A DNA stretch of 64,000 nt from Terriglobia bacterium (GCA_020073385.1 JAIQFH010000028.1:1-64000), one strand, 5' to 3'. Counted from the first letter of the stretch, positions 41,029 through 49,502 are shown. The notes: generated by a model from the sequence alone, not told the origin. Numbers and translations: made by a program.

Positions 41029-41070
41029 GGATTTTAAGTCCGCTGCGTCTGCCAATTTCGCCATCCCGGC
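41029..41070 (-). pseudogene. 5' part of host tRNA-Leu(UAA), disrupted by element insertion (attR)
   Basis: Read on the minus strand from 41070: GCCGGGATGGCGAAATTGGC, then AGACGCAGCGGACTTAAAATCC, that is acceptor strand, D-arm and anticodon arm. At 41028 the sequence changes to CATAAGACCC, which cannot complete the anticodon stem. The missing variable arm, T-arm and acceptor 3' strand are found at 29280-29326. So integration has cut the gene and neither end restores it. Confidence 0.9.
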
Positions 41071-41122
41071 TCGCGTTCATTCTAGCGTAACGACGCCGAG
41101 ACGAGCGGGACGTTGCGGTGAC

Positions 41123-42265
41123 TCAGGCGTGAGTTGCAGTTGCTCGTGTGCTAGCAGCCACTGGAGGGACAGCGCGCTGTCTGCGCAGGGCTTCGTGAAA
41201 GGCCTCAGCGGAAAGAGATTCTCCGTAGAAGAGCTGGAGCAGCGGATCATCGCTATACGCCGCGACCGCCTCGGTTTTGCGCATCTCCATGTCGAGCCCC
41301 TCTGGCTGCACAAATAACTCGGGCAGCAATGTGCGATTCTCCGTCAGCACCTTCAGGAATTTCTCGAGCGCAGCGCGATGCGACAGCGTGTTCTGCGTGA
41401 ACTCGATTCCCATGCCACGATCTGGATGCATGACCCGCACGACTCCCTGCACGCGAACTTCGGCCTCGCCCGCACGCATGGAGAGTGTCAAACGGCTCGA
41501 AACCGGAAATGGCGATGAGATTTCCAGATAGCATCCGCCCACGCTCAGATCCGTGAGCTGACAACGGATCGGAGGGTCATCCGGCTCGGCGTCGGGAGAA
41601 TTCTGTTTCAGCCACTCGCGGAGTTGAAGGGTCACCTCCGGAGAAATCTGCTGGAACCGAAGTCCGGCCTGTTCTTTTGCCCCCTCCCATGCAAAGTCAG
41701 CGGATATTTCCAACGGCGTGCTCGTTCCCGGCAAGGTGAACGCAATCTGCCAATGCCCGCTGGGGCGCCTGCGGTTTGGCAGAAGAACCGCCATGCCGCC
41801 TTCGCTCAAGTCGACCGTTGTCACTTTCATGTTTGCGCCGGCTTCGGTACTTCTCATGACCACGGGAATCTGCACAGCCGCCCGCGCGTTGCGCCGACGT
41901 TCGCTCTTCATCAAGGCCCGCGCCGCACGAAAACTGGATTTCGCCCGTTCGCTCGATACCGGTTTATAAAGCACAAAATGCGCGCCAACCTCAAAGACCG
42001 CCTTCAGTCCGACAATCGGTTCAACGATGGCGACAGCAACGGCCTGCTTATTGCACGGAGCCGAGCGCGCACTTCGCAGGACTTCGATCGCGCCGTCATC
42101 GGCCAGGTCGGCGATGATGCCCTCGAAACGCTGCCGGGTCAATTTCCTCAAGGCAGCATCGGAATTCGGACACAGATCCACTTCGATCTCAAGGTCGCCG
42201 AGAACGCGCCGCAGGACCCGCACAATCTTCTCGTCCGAGCACAGCAATAGCGACTTCAGGCCCAT
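41123..42265 (-). CDS. receiver-like domain with tandem PilZ domains
   Basis: 380 residues from ATG 42265; the frame extends upstream to 42436 without family resemblance. The first 120 residues fold like a response-regulator receiver (LLLCSDEKIVRVLRRVLGDL ... EGIIADLADDGAIEVL), but phosphorylation-site features are poor. A first PilZ domain has RRNAR and VDLSEGGM, both c-di-GMP contact motifs. A second has TDLSVGGCYLEIS without an upstream RxxxR. A C-terminal 70-residue tail completes it. Likely a c-di-GMP effector, perhaps in motility or pili. It lies immediately outside the right end of the element. Confidence 0.82.
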   Translation of the reverse strand: MGLKSLLLCSDEKIVRVLRRVLGDLEIEVDLCPNSDAALRKLTRQRFEGIIADLADDGAIEVLRSARSAPCNKQAVAVAIVEPIVGLKAVFEVGAHFVLYKPVSSERAKSSFRAARALMKSERRRNARAAVQIPVVMRSTEAGANMKVTTVDLSEGGMAVLLPNRRRPSGHWQIAFTLPGTSTPLEISADFAWEGAKEQAGLRFQQISPEVTLQLREWLKQNSPDAEPDDPPIRCQLTDLSVGGCYLEISSPFPVSSRLTLSMRAGEAEVRVQGVVRVMHPDRGMGIEFTQNTLSHRAALEKFLKVLTENRTLLPELFVQPEGLDMEMRKTEAVAAYSDDPLLQLFYGESLSAEAFHEALRRQRAVPPVAASTRATATHA

Positions 42266-42380
42266 GGGTAAACCATTCCCGATCGATTGAGTGCTGGCGG
42301 CCGCCTGCCTGGCCGATAAAGGTGGGCGACGCCTATGACTGAACTGTAGTTCCATCGACCAAGCCGGGGCAATGTCCCCA

Positions 42381-42453
42381 CTGCGTAGGCTGATTACGGG
42401 CGTAACCTGGCGGTCCGGCACTATTGAACCAATCACCTGCCAGCCTTACGCAG
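42381..42453. other. structured element of unknown class (long stem with inner hairpins)
   Basis: CTGCGTAGGCTG at 42381-42392 pairs with CAGCCTTACGCAG at 42441-42453, with one bulged base. Inside are CTGGC/GCCAG arms and two small hairpins, TTACGGGCGTAA and ATTGAACCAAT. It lies about 115-190 bases upstream of the PilZ gene on the minus strand and about 290 bases upstream of the small gene on the plus strand. It does not fit the c-di-GMP-I or cobalamin riboswitch patterns I know. Confidence 0.4.
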
Positions 42454-42743
42454 GCCCAGGCTTCCCAAACCCTCGGCGCAAGCCGTTTAGACAGCTAAAG
42501 CACAATTCCACAGAGGCTTACAGATACACTCTCGAGGATGTGGCTGCAAAAAATCATTGACTTTCTATTTAAGTTACCGGAAAATACTGAGTCTTCCTGA
42601 CCAGTTTTGCGGATTCTCGTGGGCGCTGAGGAATGCCTCGTCCACGAAACTAGTTTTTCGGAGAATCCTCGAGCCGTCGAGGAGAATCTTATAGTTACAA
42701 GGGTTTTGAGTTCATATTCCCCCGAGTGGAAAGGCAATCGTTC
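42454..42743. other. intergenic region, no gene seen
   Basis: About 290 bases between the structured element and the small gene. No frame has convincing composition or a start with a ribosome site. No clear promoter consensus could be assigned. Confidence 0.4.
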
Positions 42744-42971
42744 ATGGCAAAGCGACGCGGAAATCCGAACTGGGGCAAGCCGGAGCCCATCGGGCCCATT
42801 ACCCCCACCATCACCGAATTTGAACAGGTAGTACGCGAATACAAGCTCTCACCCGACCAGTATTTGCGGTCGACTCGTCTGCGGGAGTGGGCGCGCCGAA
42901 ATAAGAACTCGAAGTACATTCCCGAACCGCTTCTGGAAGCGTGGGGATTTGAAATCGAGTCTACGCTCTAA
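42744..42971 (+). CDS. small conserved-looking hypothetical protein
   Basis: 75 residues from ATG 42744; the frame also opens at 42726. Sequence: basic start MAKRRGNPNWGKPEPIGPIT, then TPTITEFEQVVREYKLSPDQ and YLRSTRLREWARRNKNSKYI, ending PEPLLEAWGFEIESTL. It has a helical, DNA- or RNA-binding look and reads as a real gene. A strong terminator follows it. I believe similar small proteins are widespread in Acidobacteria, but no function is known to me. Confidence 0.65.
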   Translation: MAKRRGNPNWGKPEPIGPITPTITEFEQVVREYKLSPDQYLRSTRLREWARRNKNSKYIPEPLLEAWGFEIESTL

Positions 42972-42993
42972 CCTGGACTGAGTACGACTGAGG

Positions 42994-43024
42994 GGTCGCT
43001 TCTCGGAGCGACCTTTCGCATTTT
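42994..43024 (+). terminator. rho-independent terminator
   Basis: GGTCGCT - TCTCGG - AGCGACC stem-loop followed by TTTCGCATTTT, 22 bases after the small gene. Confidence 0.75.
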
Positions 43025-43155
43025 GGCAAGGTTTTCGGTCTAGGGTGTCTGGTCTCGGTGTTAGGAAATTCGGCGATAAGATTCAAGCAGGTCGGAACCT
43101 GATTGAGGTGCTCGGCTTCCTCGCACCGAAGACCCAGGACCTAACACTGCCTCCG

Positions 43156-43767
43156 ATGCTAGACGTCCTCAAAATCCCGCCGACTGAACTTTTCGCACTT
43201 CTTGTCGCCATCGGCTTTGCCGCCGGATTAAACGTTTATGCCACTGTGGCCGTCCTGGGACTTATGGCCCGCTTCGCCCATCTCCCGCTTCCCCCGGGCC
43301 TGCAGGTACTAGAAAGCTGGCCCGTGATTGCGGGGAGCACAGCCTTATTCACGATCGAGTTCTTTGCCGACAAGATCCCCGCCTTCGATCTGATCTGGAA
43401 TGCCCTTCACACCTTCATCCGAGTTCCCGTCGCCGGACTCCTGGCCTACCGCGCCACCAGCCAACTCTCTCCAGAGCATCAATTGCTCGCGGCACTCGTC
43501 GGAGCCCTTGTCGCCCTCATTGCGCACGGCGGCAAAACTGCCGCTCGCGCAGCCGTCACACCTTCGCCAGAGCCATTCTCAAACATCACCCTGAGTCTGG
43601 GAGAAGATGTGCTTGCCATCGGCTTGACATGGCTCGCGACCAGGCATCCGTATATCGCAGGTACGCTGGCCGCATTGTTCATCGCGATCATTGTGCTACT
43701 CACGAAACTGGTAATTCGCGCCATGCGCAGCTTGTTCCGAGGAGCCGAACATCAAGTTGCAGCCTGA
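43156..43767 (+). CDS. DUF4126 family membrane protein
   Basis: 203 residues from ATG 43156; the frame opens further upstream at GTG 43045, but the added residues do not resemble the family. It has an N-terminal helix LFALLVAIGFAAGLNVYATV, then WPVIAGSTALFTIEFFADKI and PAFDLIWNALHTFIRVPVAG. A glycine/alanine-rich helix and two C-terminal helices complete about six transmembrane segments. DUF4126 proteins are bacterial inner-membrane proteins without established role. It stands alone between a terminator and a convergent amidase gene. Confidence 0.8.
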   Translation: MLDVLKIPPTELFALLVAIGFAAGLNVYATVAVLGLMARFAHLPLPPGLQVLESWPVIAGSTALFTIEFFADKIPAFDLIWNALHTFIRVPVAGLLAYRATSQLSPEHQLLAALVGALVALIAHGGKTAARAAVTPSPEPFSNITLSLGEDVLAIGLTWLATRHPYIAGTLAALFIAIIVLLTKLVIRAMRSLFRGAEHQVAA

Positions 43768-43818
43768 ACTTGCCTGAGGAGCGGGCCTTCTGAATCTCCG
43801 CAGATTTTGCTCCTGCGC

Positions 43819-45459
43819 TCACGCCGGCCCAATGCTTGCCAGAAATCGCGGAGCTTGTCGAGCTTTGGTGGCTTGTTCGAACGAATAGGCCAGCTTAATC
43901 AGCGTAGGCTCGCTCCAGGCGCGGCCGAAAAATGAGATACCTACCGGAAGTCCAAAGATCGAACCCGCAGTTACATTGACATTGGGATATCCTGCGACCG
44001 CGGCCGCGTTCGAACTGCCTCCCGCGGAGTGATCCCCGTTGACCAGGTCGGTGAGCCAAGCCGGGCCGCCGGTTGGAGCCACCAATGCGTCCAGGCGATG
44101 CTTATCCATGATGGCGTCAATGCCCTCGGTGCGCGCCAGTTGATGGTTCTTGGCCAAGGCGTCCAGATACGCCTTTTCGGTAAGCGGCCCCTTCGCTTCC
44201 GCTTTCACAAATAGGTCTTGGCCGAAGTAGGGCATCTCCTTCTGTCGATTGCGATCATTGAATTCAATGATCCCTTTGAGAGTGCGTACTGGAGCACTGG
44301 CTCCCAAGCGCGCGAGATAGGCGTTCAGGTCAGCCTTGAGTTCGTACATAAAGATCAACAACTCACTGTCGTCGAACTTCCCGAGAGTTTCAATGTCAGC
44401 GGGATCGACGAGCGTGGCTCCCTGTCTCTTCATGACATCCAGCGACTCCTCCATCAGAGCATCGACAGCATCGTTGAAACCGAAATACTTGCGTGCCACG
44501 CCGATGCGGGCGCCCTTCAGCCCGTTGGGATCGCAATATTGGGCGTAGTCGGTTTGTGACTTTCCCGCGCTCGCTGCGGTCGCCGAGTCTTCCGGATCGA
44601 CCCCGGTCAACGCGCCCAGCAGAATGGCGGCATCGCGCACCGTGCGGCACATGGGGCCGGCGCCATCCTGGCTGTGCGAGATCGGAATGATACCGCTTCT
44701 GCTCACCAATCCAACAGTAGGCTTGATTCCGGCAAGCCCGTTGGAGGAGGACGGGCAGACGATCGAGCCATCCGTTTCCGTGCCGATCCCAACCGCGGCG
44801 AGATTTGCCGAGATGCCCGCGCCGGTGCCGGAACTCGATCCGCACGGATTGCGGTCGAGCGCGTAGGGATTCTTTGTGAGGCCGCCTCGGCCGCTCCATC
44901 CGCTGGTTGAATGACTGGAACGGATGTTGGCCCACTCGCTGAGATTGGTCTTTCCCAGAATCACCGCACCCGCCGCCCGCAGTCTCTGCGCCACAAACGA
45001 ATCTTTTGGTGGTTTGGAGCCGACCAGCGCCAGCGAACCGGCGGTGGTCATCATACGGTCGGCGGTGTCGATGTTGTCCTTGATCAGGACAGGAATACCA
45101 TGCAGCAGCCCACGTGGTCCTTTGGCTTTGCGCTCCTGGTCGAGCGCCTCCGCAATGGCGGGCGCGTCAGGATTGAGTTCGATGATCGCGTTCACCGCCG
45201 GGCCGCGCTTGTCGATCTCATCGATTCGCGCTGAATACTTCTCGACCAGCGCGCGCCCCGTGAACTTGCCGGACTTCATACCGTCCTGCAATTCGGGGAT
45301 GGTGATTTCATCGAGCTCAAAAGACTTCACCTCGGGCGTGACCGGCTTCGCGGGCGTGATCTCGCGGGCGGCGCCCAGCGCAGGATAGACAACTGCGGCA
45401 GCGCTGGCGTTCACAGCACTCTGTAAAAACTTACGGCGCGATGGGTTGGTCGAGCGCAT
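43819..45459 (-). CDS. exported amidase-signature family hydrolase
   Basis: 546 residues. Twin-arginine signal (NPSRRKFLQSAVNASAAAVV) for export of a folded protein. The amidase signature has the Lys of the Ser-cisSer-Lys triad in HGIPVLIKDNIDTADRM and the Ser pair in NPCGSSSGTGAGISANLAAV. The nucleophile loop follows in IGTETDGSIVCPSSSNGLAG, with KPTVGLVSRSGIIPISHSQD after it. Hydrolyses an amide (R-CO-NH2 or a small peptide) in the periplasm; the substrate cannot be told. It is transcribed toward the DUF4126 gene, and the gap upstream contains a dispersed palindromic repeat and tRNA-Gly. Confidence 0.9.
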   Translation of the reverse strand: MRSTNPSRRKFLQSAVNASAAAVVYPALGAAREITPAKPVTPEVKSFELDEITIPELQDGMKSGKFTGRALVEKYSARIDEIDKRGPAVNAIIELNPDAPAIAEALDQERKAKGPRGLLHGIPVLIKDNIDTADRMMTTAGSLALVGSKPPKDSFVAQRLRAAGAVILGKTNLSEWANIRSSHSTSGWSGRGGLTKNPYALDRNPCGSSSGTGAGISANLAAVGIGTETDGSIVCPSSSNGLAGIKPTVGLVSRSGIIPISHSQDGAGPMCRTVRDAAILLGALTGVDPEDSATAASAGKSQTDYAQYCDPNGLKGARIGVARKYFGFNDAVDALMEESLDVMKRQGATLVDPADIETLGKFDDSELLIFMYELKADLNAYLARLGASAPVRTLKGIIEFNDRNRQKEMPYFGQDLFVKAEAKGPLTEKAYLDALAKNHQLARTEGIDAIMDKHRLDALVAPTGGPAWLTDLVNGDHSAGGSSNAAAVAGYPNVNVTAGSIFGLPVGISFFGRAWSEPTLIKLAYSFEQATKARQAPRFLASIGPA

Positions 45460-45541
45460 AGTTGTCCTTTGGGTGCGGAGAGAATTCGGCTATTTAAACA
45501 CGAATGGCAGGCTGGATTCACAAGGGAACGCCAAAATCCTC

Positions 45542-45617
45542 AACCACCAAGTACACGAAATTGCACGAAGGATGGTCAAGCGATTTTCCTTCGTGGTCCT
45601 TCGTGTCCTTTGTGGTT
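45542..45617. repeat. dispersed palindromic repeat (accacaaaggacacgaagg family)
   Basis: A left arm (aaccaccaagtacacgaaattg) and a right arm ending ccttcgtgtcctttgtggtt are imperfect inverted copies. Related copies in this window are at 55063-55088 and 60930-60998. They are intergenic and REP-like. Confidence 0.7.
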
Positions 45618-45678
45618 AAAAGGTTTGCAGTTGTGAGGCCCTATTTTCAGGTGATAAGCTAGTTTCGTTCGCGGCTGA

Positions 45679-45753
45679 GCGGGAGTAGTTCAGCGGTAGA
45701 ACGCCAGCTTCCCAAGCTGGATGTCGCCGGTTCGATCCCGGTCTCCCGCTCCA
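45679..45753 (+). tRNA. tRNA-Gly(CCC)
   Basis: 75 nt with encoded CCA. Acceptor GCGGGAG/CTCCCGC, D-arm GTTCAGCGGTAGAAC, anticodon stem CCAGC/GCTGG with loop TTCCCAA (anticodon CCC), and T-arm CCGGTTCGATCCCGG. All stems pair. Confidence 0.96.
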
Positions 45754-45795
45754 TCTTAAAAGAGCTCTGGCTTGCCTTGATCGCAGCCAATTCCT

Positions 45796-47004
45796 TCACA
45801 GAATTCTCTCGTGCGTGTAGCCGGCTGATACCAGAGCAGCCAGTAGTTCTGAAATATGTTCCGGGCCGCGCGTTTCCATCGTGATGTCGATCGCCGTGTC
45901 GCCAAGATTGACTCCGTGGTAGGCCCGGTCGTACGAGGTCTCCACGATATTCGCCCGGTGATCCGCCAGAATTCCGGTGAGCCTGTGCAACGCGCCAGGA
46001 TAGTCTGGGAGGTGAACGCGCAGCCTCACCAGCCGTCCATCTTTCACCAAGCCGCGCTCGATTATGCGCGAGAGCAGTGTCACATCGATGTTTCCGCCAC
46101 ACACCAGCACCGCCACCCGCTTGTCCTGCAGCGGCAGCTTGCGGTTCAATACTGCTGCGATCGCCGCCGCTCCCGCCCCTTCGGCCAGCGTCTTCTCGCG
46201 CTCCAGCAGCAGCAGGATAGCGTTGGCGATCTCCTCTTCTTCCACCGTCACGATATCGTCTACATACTTCAGCACCAGCGGCAGCGTCTTCTCTCCGGCA
46301 CGGCGTACCGCGATCCCGTCGGCAATAGTCTTGGCCGGTTCGAGCGTCACCGGCTTTCCCTGTGCCACCGCGACCTTCATTGACGGAATCCGCGCCGGCT
46401 GCACTCCGTACACCTTCACCTTGGGGTTTGTTTCTTTCACCGCGCAGGCAATGCCGCCGATCAACCCGCCTCCCCCGATCGGAGAAACGATGACCTCGAT
46501 GTCCGGATGCTGTGAGAGAATCTCCAGCCCGAGCGTTCCCTGCCCTGCAATCACGGCATCATCGTCGAACGCGTGAATCAGAGTCAGGTGATCCTGCTCG
46601 CTCAGTTCGATAGCCTTGCCATATGCCTCGTCGTAGTTCGGGCCATAGAGCACAACCTCGGCGCCATACGCACGCGTGGCCGAAACCTTGGTGAGCGGTG
46701 TGGGCAAGGGCATCACGATCCGCGCCCGGATTCCATGTCGGCCCGCGTGATACGAGACGCCCTGTGCATGATTGCCTGCCGAAGCCGCAATCACACCATG
46801 CGCACGCTCGTCGCTCGTCAGGGTGAGCAATTTATTCAGCGCGCCGCGCTCTTTGAACGCGCCGGTGCGCTGCTGATTGTCGAGCTTAAGAAAGATGGAA
46901 TTCTGCGTGAGCCCGGAAAACGTCTCTGAATGCGTGCACGGCGAGACGCGGATGTCTGCACGAATCCTGTTAAGGGCGGAATGGATGTCCGAGAGTTGAA
47001 TCAT
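45796..47004 (-). CDS. ilvA: threonine ammonia-lyase (catabolic/biosynthetic IlvA with ACT domain)
   Basis: 402 residues. PLP fold type II: the PLP lysine lies in QQRTGAFKERGALNKL, followed by IAASAGNHAQGVSYHA and the phosphate loop VSPIGGGGLIGGIACAVKE. An ACT-type regulatory domain fills the last 75 residues (RLRVHLPDYPGALHRLTGIL). Length and single ACT domain match the ~400-residue form (IlvA/TdcB-like) rather than the 500-residue enterobacterial IlvA. Deaminates threonine to 2-oxobutyrate for isoleucine synthesis. No ilv operon is adjacent. Confidence 0.9.
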   Translation of the reverse strand: MIQLSDIHSALNRIRADIRVSPCTHSETFSGLTQNSIFLKLDNQQRTGAFKERGALNKLLTLTSDERAHGVIAASAGNHAQGVSYHAGRHGIRARIVMPLPTPLTKVSATRAYGAEVVLYGPNYDEAYGKAIELSEQDHLTLIHAFDDDAVIAGQGTLGLEILSQHPDIEVIVSPIGGGGLIGGIACAVKETNPKVKVYGVQPARIPSMKVAVAQGKPVTLEPAKTIADGIAVRRAGEKTLPLVLKYVDDIVTVEEEEIANAILLLLEREKTLAEGAGAAAIAAVLNRKLPLQDKRVAVLVCGGNIDVTLLSRIIERGLVKDGRLVRLRVHLPDYPGALHRLTGILADHRANIVETSYDRAYHGVNLGDTAIDITMETRGPEHISELLAALVSAGYTHERIL

Positions 47005-47028
47005 TGCCGGGGGAAAGTGGCACAGTCG

Positions 47029-47670
47029 CTAGAACCGCCAGAACGCTCCGCCACCGACGAAGAAGTTATGCTGACGCGTCTTGCCCGTCGGAGCCAGCGG
47101 AAAATCCGGCTCGCCTGCCCAGAAGTCGCGCACATCCATGCGTATGCTGAGCTTGCTCCAGACTTTCACATCAAGCCCGAATCCGGCCTCGATCACCGCA
47201 CTGGTGGTGGACTTTCCAGGATTGGTGCCCCCATAAATCAGTTGGTTGTTTTGGCTGATGTGTCCGAAACCGGCTCCAAAGCTGATCCACGGGGAAACCG
47301 CAGTGGTGGGAAAAAGGTTCACTCGCGCCGCCGGAGTGACAAACAGCTTCTTCATATCGGAAGGGACCACGGAGTGCCCGTATTCACCCGCGTTCAGATC
47401 GACGTCCCAGTTGTATACCAACAGGCCTTCGGCAGACACCGAGTAGATGGGAGTCACCAAAAAGCGCCGCGCATACTCGCCCTCGAATGTCAGGCCTTTG
47501 CCGCTGTGAATGATGGGATCGAAGTAGGTCGCGTTCTGAATCCCCTGATCGCTGATGAACGTACGTCCCAGAAGTCCGCCGACTTCATTCTTTTCGTCCT
47601 GTGCAACCGCCGAGATCGAAAGTGTTGTCGCCACGGTGAGCAGTGCAAGACAAAGCCGTTTGCCAAACAT
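47029..47670 (-). CDS. outer-membrane beta-barrel protein
   Basis: 213 residues with a Sec signal peptide (RLCLALLTVATTLSISAVA). Alternating hydrophobic strands with aromatic girdles fill the rest (GLTFEGEYARRFLVTPIYSV, WISFGAGFGHISQNNQLIYG), and the chain ends in ...NFFVGGGAFWRF. The terminal Phe and the eight-strand length suit an OmpW/OmpX-sized barrel. It lies 24 bases upstream of ilvA on the same strand, so the two may share a transcript. Function beyond the membrane location is unknown. Confidence 0.78.
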   Translation of the reverse strand: MFGKRLCLALLTVATTLSISAVAQDEKNEVGGLLGRTFISDQGIQNATYFDPIIHSGKGLTFEGEYARRFLVTPIYSVSAEGLLVYNWDVDLNAGEYGHSVVPSDMKKLFVTPAARVNLFPTTAVSPWISFGAGFGHISQNNQLIYGGTNPGKSTTSAVIEAGFGLDVKVWSKLSIRMDVRDFWAGEPDFPLAPTGKTRQHNFFVGGGAFWRF

Positions 47671-47972
47671 TTCCCCTCCCAGCGAGGTTCCTTATCCTAA
47701 ATTGTTACGGCGGTAAGACATAGCCTAGCACGATCAAGCCGGTTTTGGACCCCAGGAGAACTAATCTTTCTGTTCAAATCCGTGGAAGGCTGTTCAAATC
47801 CCGGTGGTCAGTGGTTTGAGTTGCGCGGGTGGTGCGGGACAAAAAACCATAAAAAATAACCACAGAGGGCACAGGGGATCACGGAGGATCTCTGTGCACC
47901 TCTGTGTTCTCTGTGGTGAGTGGTTTGATAACGGAACGAGCGCTTCACTGAATGCTAAAATGAAAAGATTGC
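47671..47972. other. intergenic region with a palindromic repeat
   Basis: Between the barrel gene and rimO. Apart from the inverted repeat at 47859-47917 (accacagagggcacagg ... cctctgtgttctctgtggt) I see no gene. The region presumably carries the divergent promoters of both neighbours. Confidence 0.5.
47859..47917. repeat. palindromic intergenic repeat (accacagagg variant)
   Basis: The arms accacagagggcacagg and cctctgtgttctctgtggt are imperfect inverted copies around a short centre. It is similar in build to the accacaaaggacacgaagg repeats, but with a different sequence. Confidence 0.65.
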
Positions 47973-49502
47973 ATGCCAGTACAAGACCTCACTGTCAGCG
48001 GTTCCCCCGAGTTTAAAAGTCGGAAATCTCAGGAGAATACGCCATCGAAGCCCGCCGAACCCCGCCCACAAAGAGTCGGGTTCGTGAGCTTGGGCTGCCC
48101 CAAGAACCTCGTCGATAGCGAGGTCATGATGGGGATGCTCGCCCGCGCCGGCGCCGAACTCACCCGCCGCGCCGAGGACGCCGACGTCATCGTCGTCAAC
48201 ACCTGCTCGTTCATTGACAGCGCCCAGCAGGAATCGGTCAACACCATCCTCGAGATGGCCGGACACAAAGCCGCAGGCCGCGCAAAAAAGTTGGTCGTAG
48301 CCGGATGCCTGGTTGAACGCTTCCGCGACCAGATTCGCAAAGACATTCCCGAAGTCGATGCCGTCGTAGGTACCGGCGAGTTAGTCAACATTCTCTCGGC
48401 GACGGGCATCGCACCGGCACAAACGCAGCCGAATTCACCCTTGGTCGTCCTGAATTCGCGGCCCGAAGGTGACGCCCGCGCCGCGCAGGGACGCTTCTCT
48501 CGCGAATCCTGGAATGGCGCCATCGCCGACCTGCCCAATTATCTCTACGACGAAGACACGCCGCGCATTCTCGCCACCCCCGGGCACATGGCCTATATCA
48601 AGATTGCCGAGGGTTGCGATCATCCCTGCACATTCTGCATCATTCCGCAGTTGCGTGGGCAGTTCCGCTCGCGCCGCTTCGAGTCGGTGATCGCCGAAGC
48701 CGAACGCCTGGCCCAGTCGGGAGTCCGCGAAATCACGCTCATCGGGCAGGACACCACCTGCTATGGCGAGGACTTCGGCCTAAAAGACGGCTTGGCGCTA
48801 TTGCTTGAGAAACTTGCCTGCATTGACGATCTCCGCTGGGTCCGCTTTCTCTACGCCTATCCCAACAAGATCACCGGCAAACTTCTCGAAACGATCGCGT
48901 CTCACGAGAAGATCTGCTCCTACATGGACGTCCCTTTGCAGCACGCCTCCGCCTCGGTTCTCAAGCGCATGAAACGTGGTGGCGGCGCGGACGTCTTCCT
49001 CAAGTCGATTGAGAAGATGCGCCGGGTGATTCCCGATCTCACGCTGCGAACATCATTCATCGTCGGATTCCCAGGAGAAACTGAAGAAGAATTCGAAGAG
49101 CTCTGCGGCTTCGTGCGCGAGGCTCAATTCGACTGGATGGGCGCTTTTTCGTACTCCGATCAGGACGGCGCGCGCGCCTATGACCTTGAGAAGAAGCTCT
49201 CGCCGCGAGAGATCGAACGCCGCCGTAAGCATCTGATGTCGATCCAGCGCCAGATCAGCAAGAAGAAAAAGAAAGCCCTGATTGGACGCGAATTCGATCT
49301 TCTGCTGGAAGGCGAATCCGAAGAAACCGAACTCCTGCTGGAGGGCCGGACTCCCATGCACGCTCCTGAAATCGATGGCAAGGTCTTCGTTAACGAATTT
49401 CCCGAAGACCTGGACCCGAAGCCCGGCCAGTTCTACCGCTGCGAGATTACCGAAGCCCACGACTACGATCTGGTGGCAAAGATCATCAGAGCAATGCGGT
49501 GA
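47973..49502 (+). CDS. rimO: ribosomal protein S12 methylthiotransferase
   Basis: 509 residues. The N-terminal UPF0004 domain has FVSLGCPKNLVDSEVMMGML and the cluster cysteines in VNTCSFIDSAQQES and VVAGCLVERF. The radical-SAM CxxxCxxC lies in EGCDHPCTFCIIPQLRGQFR, followed by a C-terminal TRAM domain (LLLEGESEETELLLEGR). It adds a methylthio group to the conserved Asp of S12. The N-terminal 30 residues (MPVQDLTVSGSPEFKSRKSQ) exceed most homologues, and the true start may lie downstream. First of a rightward run with yacG and pgpA. Confidence 0.93.
   Translation: MPVQDLTVSGSPEFKSRKSQENTPSKPAEPRPQRVGFVSLGCPKNLVDSEVMMGMLARAGAELTRRAEDADVIVVNTCSFIDSAQQESVNTILEMAGHKAAGRAKKLVVAGCLVERFRDQIRKDIPEVDAVVGTGELVNILSATGIAPAQTQPNSPLVVLNSRPEGDARAAQGRFSRESWNGAIADLPNYLYDEDTPRILATPGHMAYIKIAEGCDHPCTFCIIPQLRGQFRSRRFESVIAEAERLAQSGVREITLIGQDTTCYGEDFGLKDGLALLLEKLACIDDLRWVRFLYAYPNKITGKLLETIASHEKICSYMDVPLQHASASVLKRMKRGGGADVFLKSIEKMRRVIPDLTLRTSFIVGFPGETEEEFEELCGFVREAQFDWMGAFSYSDQDGARAYDLEKKLSPREIERRRKHLMSIQRQISKKKKKALIGREFDLLLEGESEETELLLEGRTPMHAPEIDGKVFVNEFPEDLDPKPGQFYRCEITEAHDYDLVAKIIRAMR

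Larger units (their letters stand above)
29327..41061. mobile_element. 11.7-kb integrative element inserted in tRNA-Leu(UAA), carrying defence genes and a replacement tRNA
   Basis: The element is bounded by an imperfect 33-bp direct repeat: 29327-29339 plus 29342-29359 at the left, and 41029-41041 plus 41044-41061 at the right. Two mismatched bases separate the 13-bp crossover core from the 18-bp D-arm part. A tyrosine integrase is encoded 130 bases inside the right end. Gene content differs sharply from the flanks: DarTG, XRE/ImmA, AbiEi, ubiquitin-like and DUF3892 genes, relaxase and DUF3883 remnants, and a complete intron-bearing tRNA-Leu(UAA). The part around 35.3-38.1 kb is visibly richer in A+T. 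The relaxase remnant indicates a conjugative or mobilizable ancestor. No complete transfer genes remain. Confidence 0.9.

Noticed and set aside
42381..42453. c-di-GMP-I or cobalamin riboswitch
   Set aside because: The c-di-GMP-I motifs are absent, and apart from a CACCTGCC string the conserved cobalamin segments and length are missing. Kept only as an unclassified structure.
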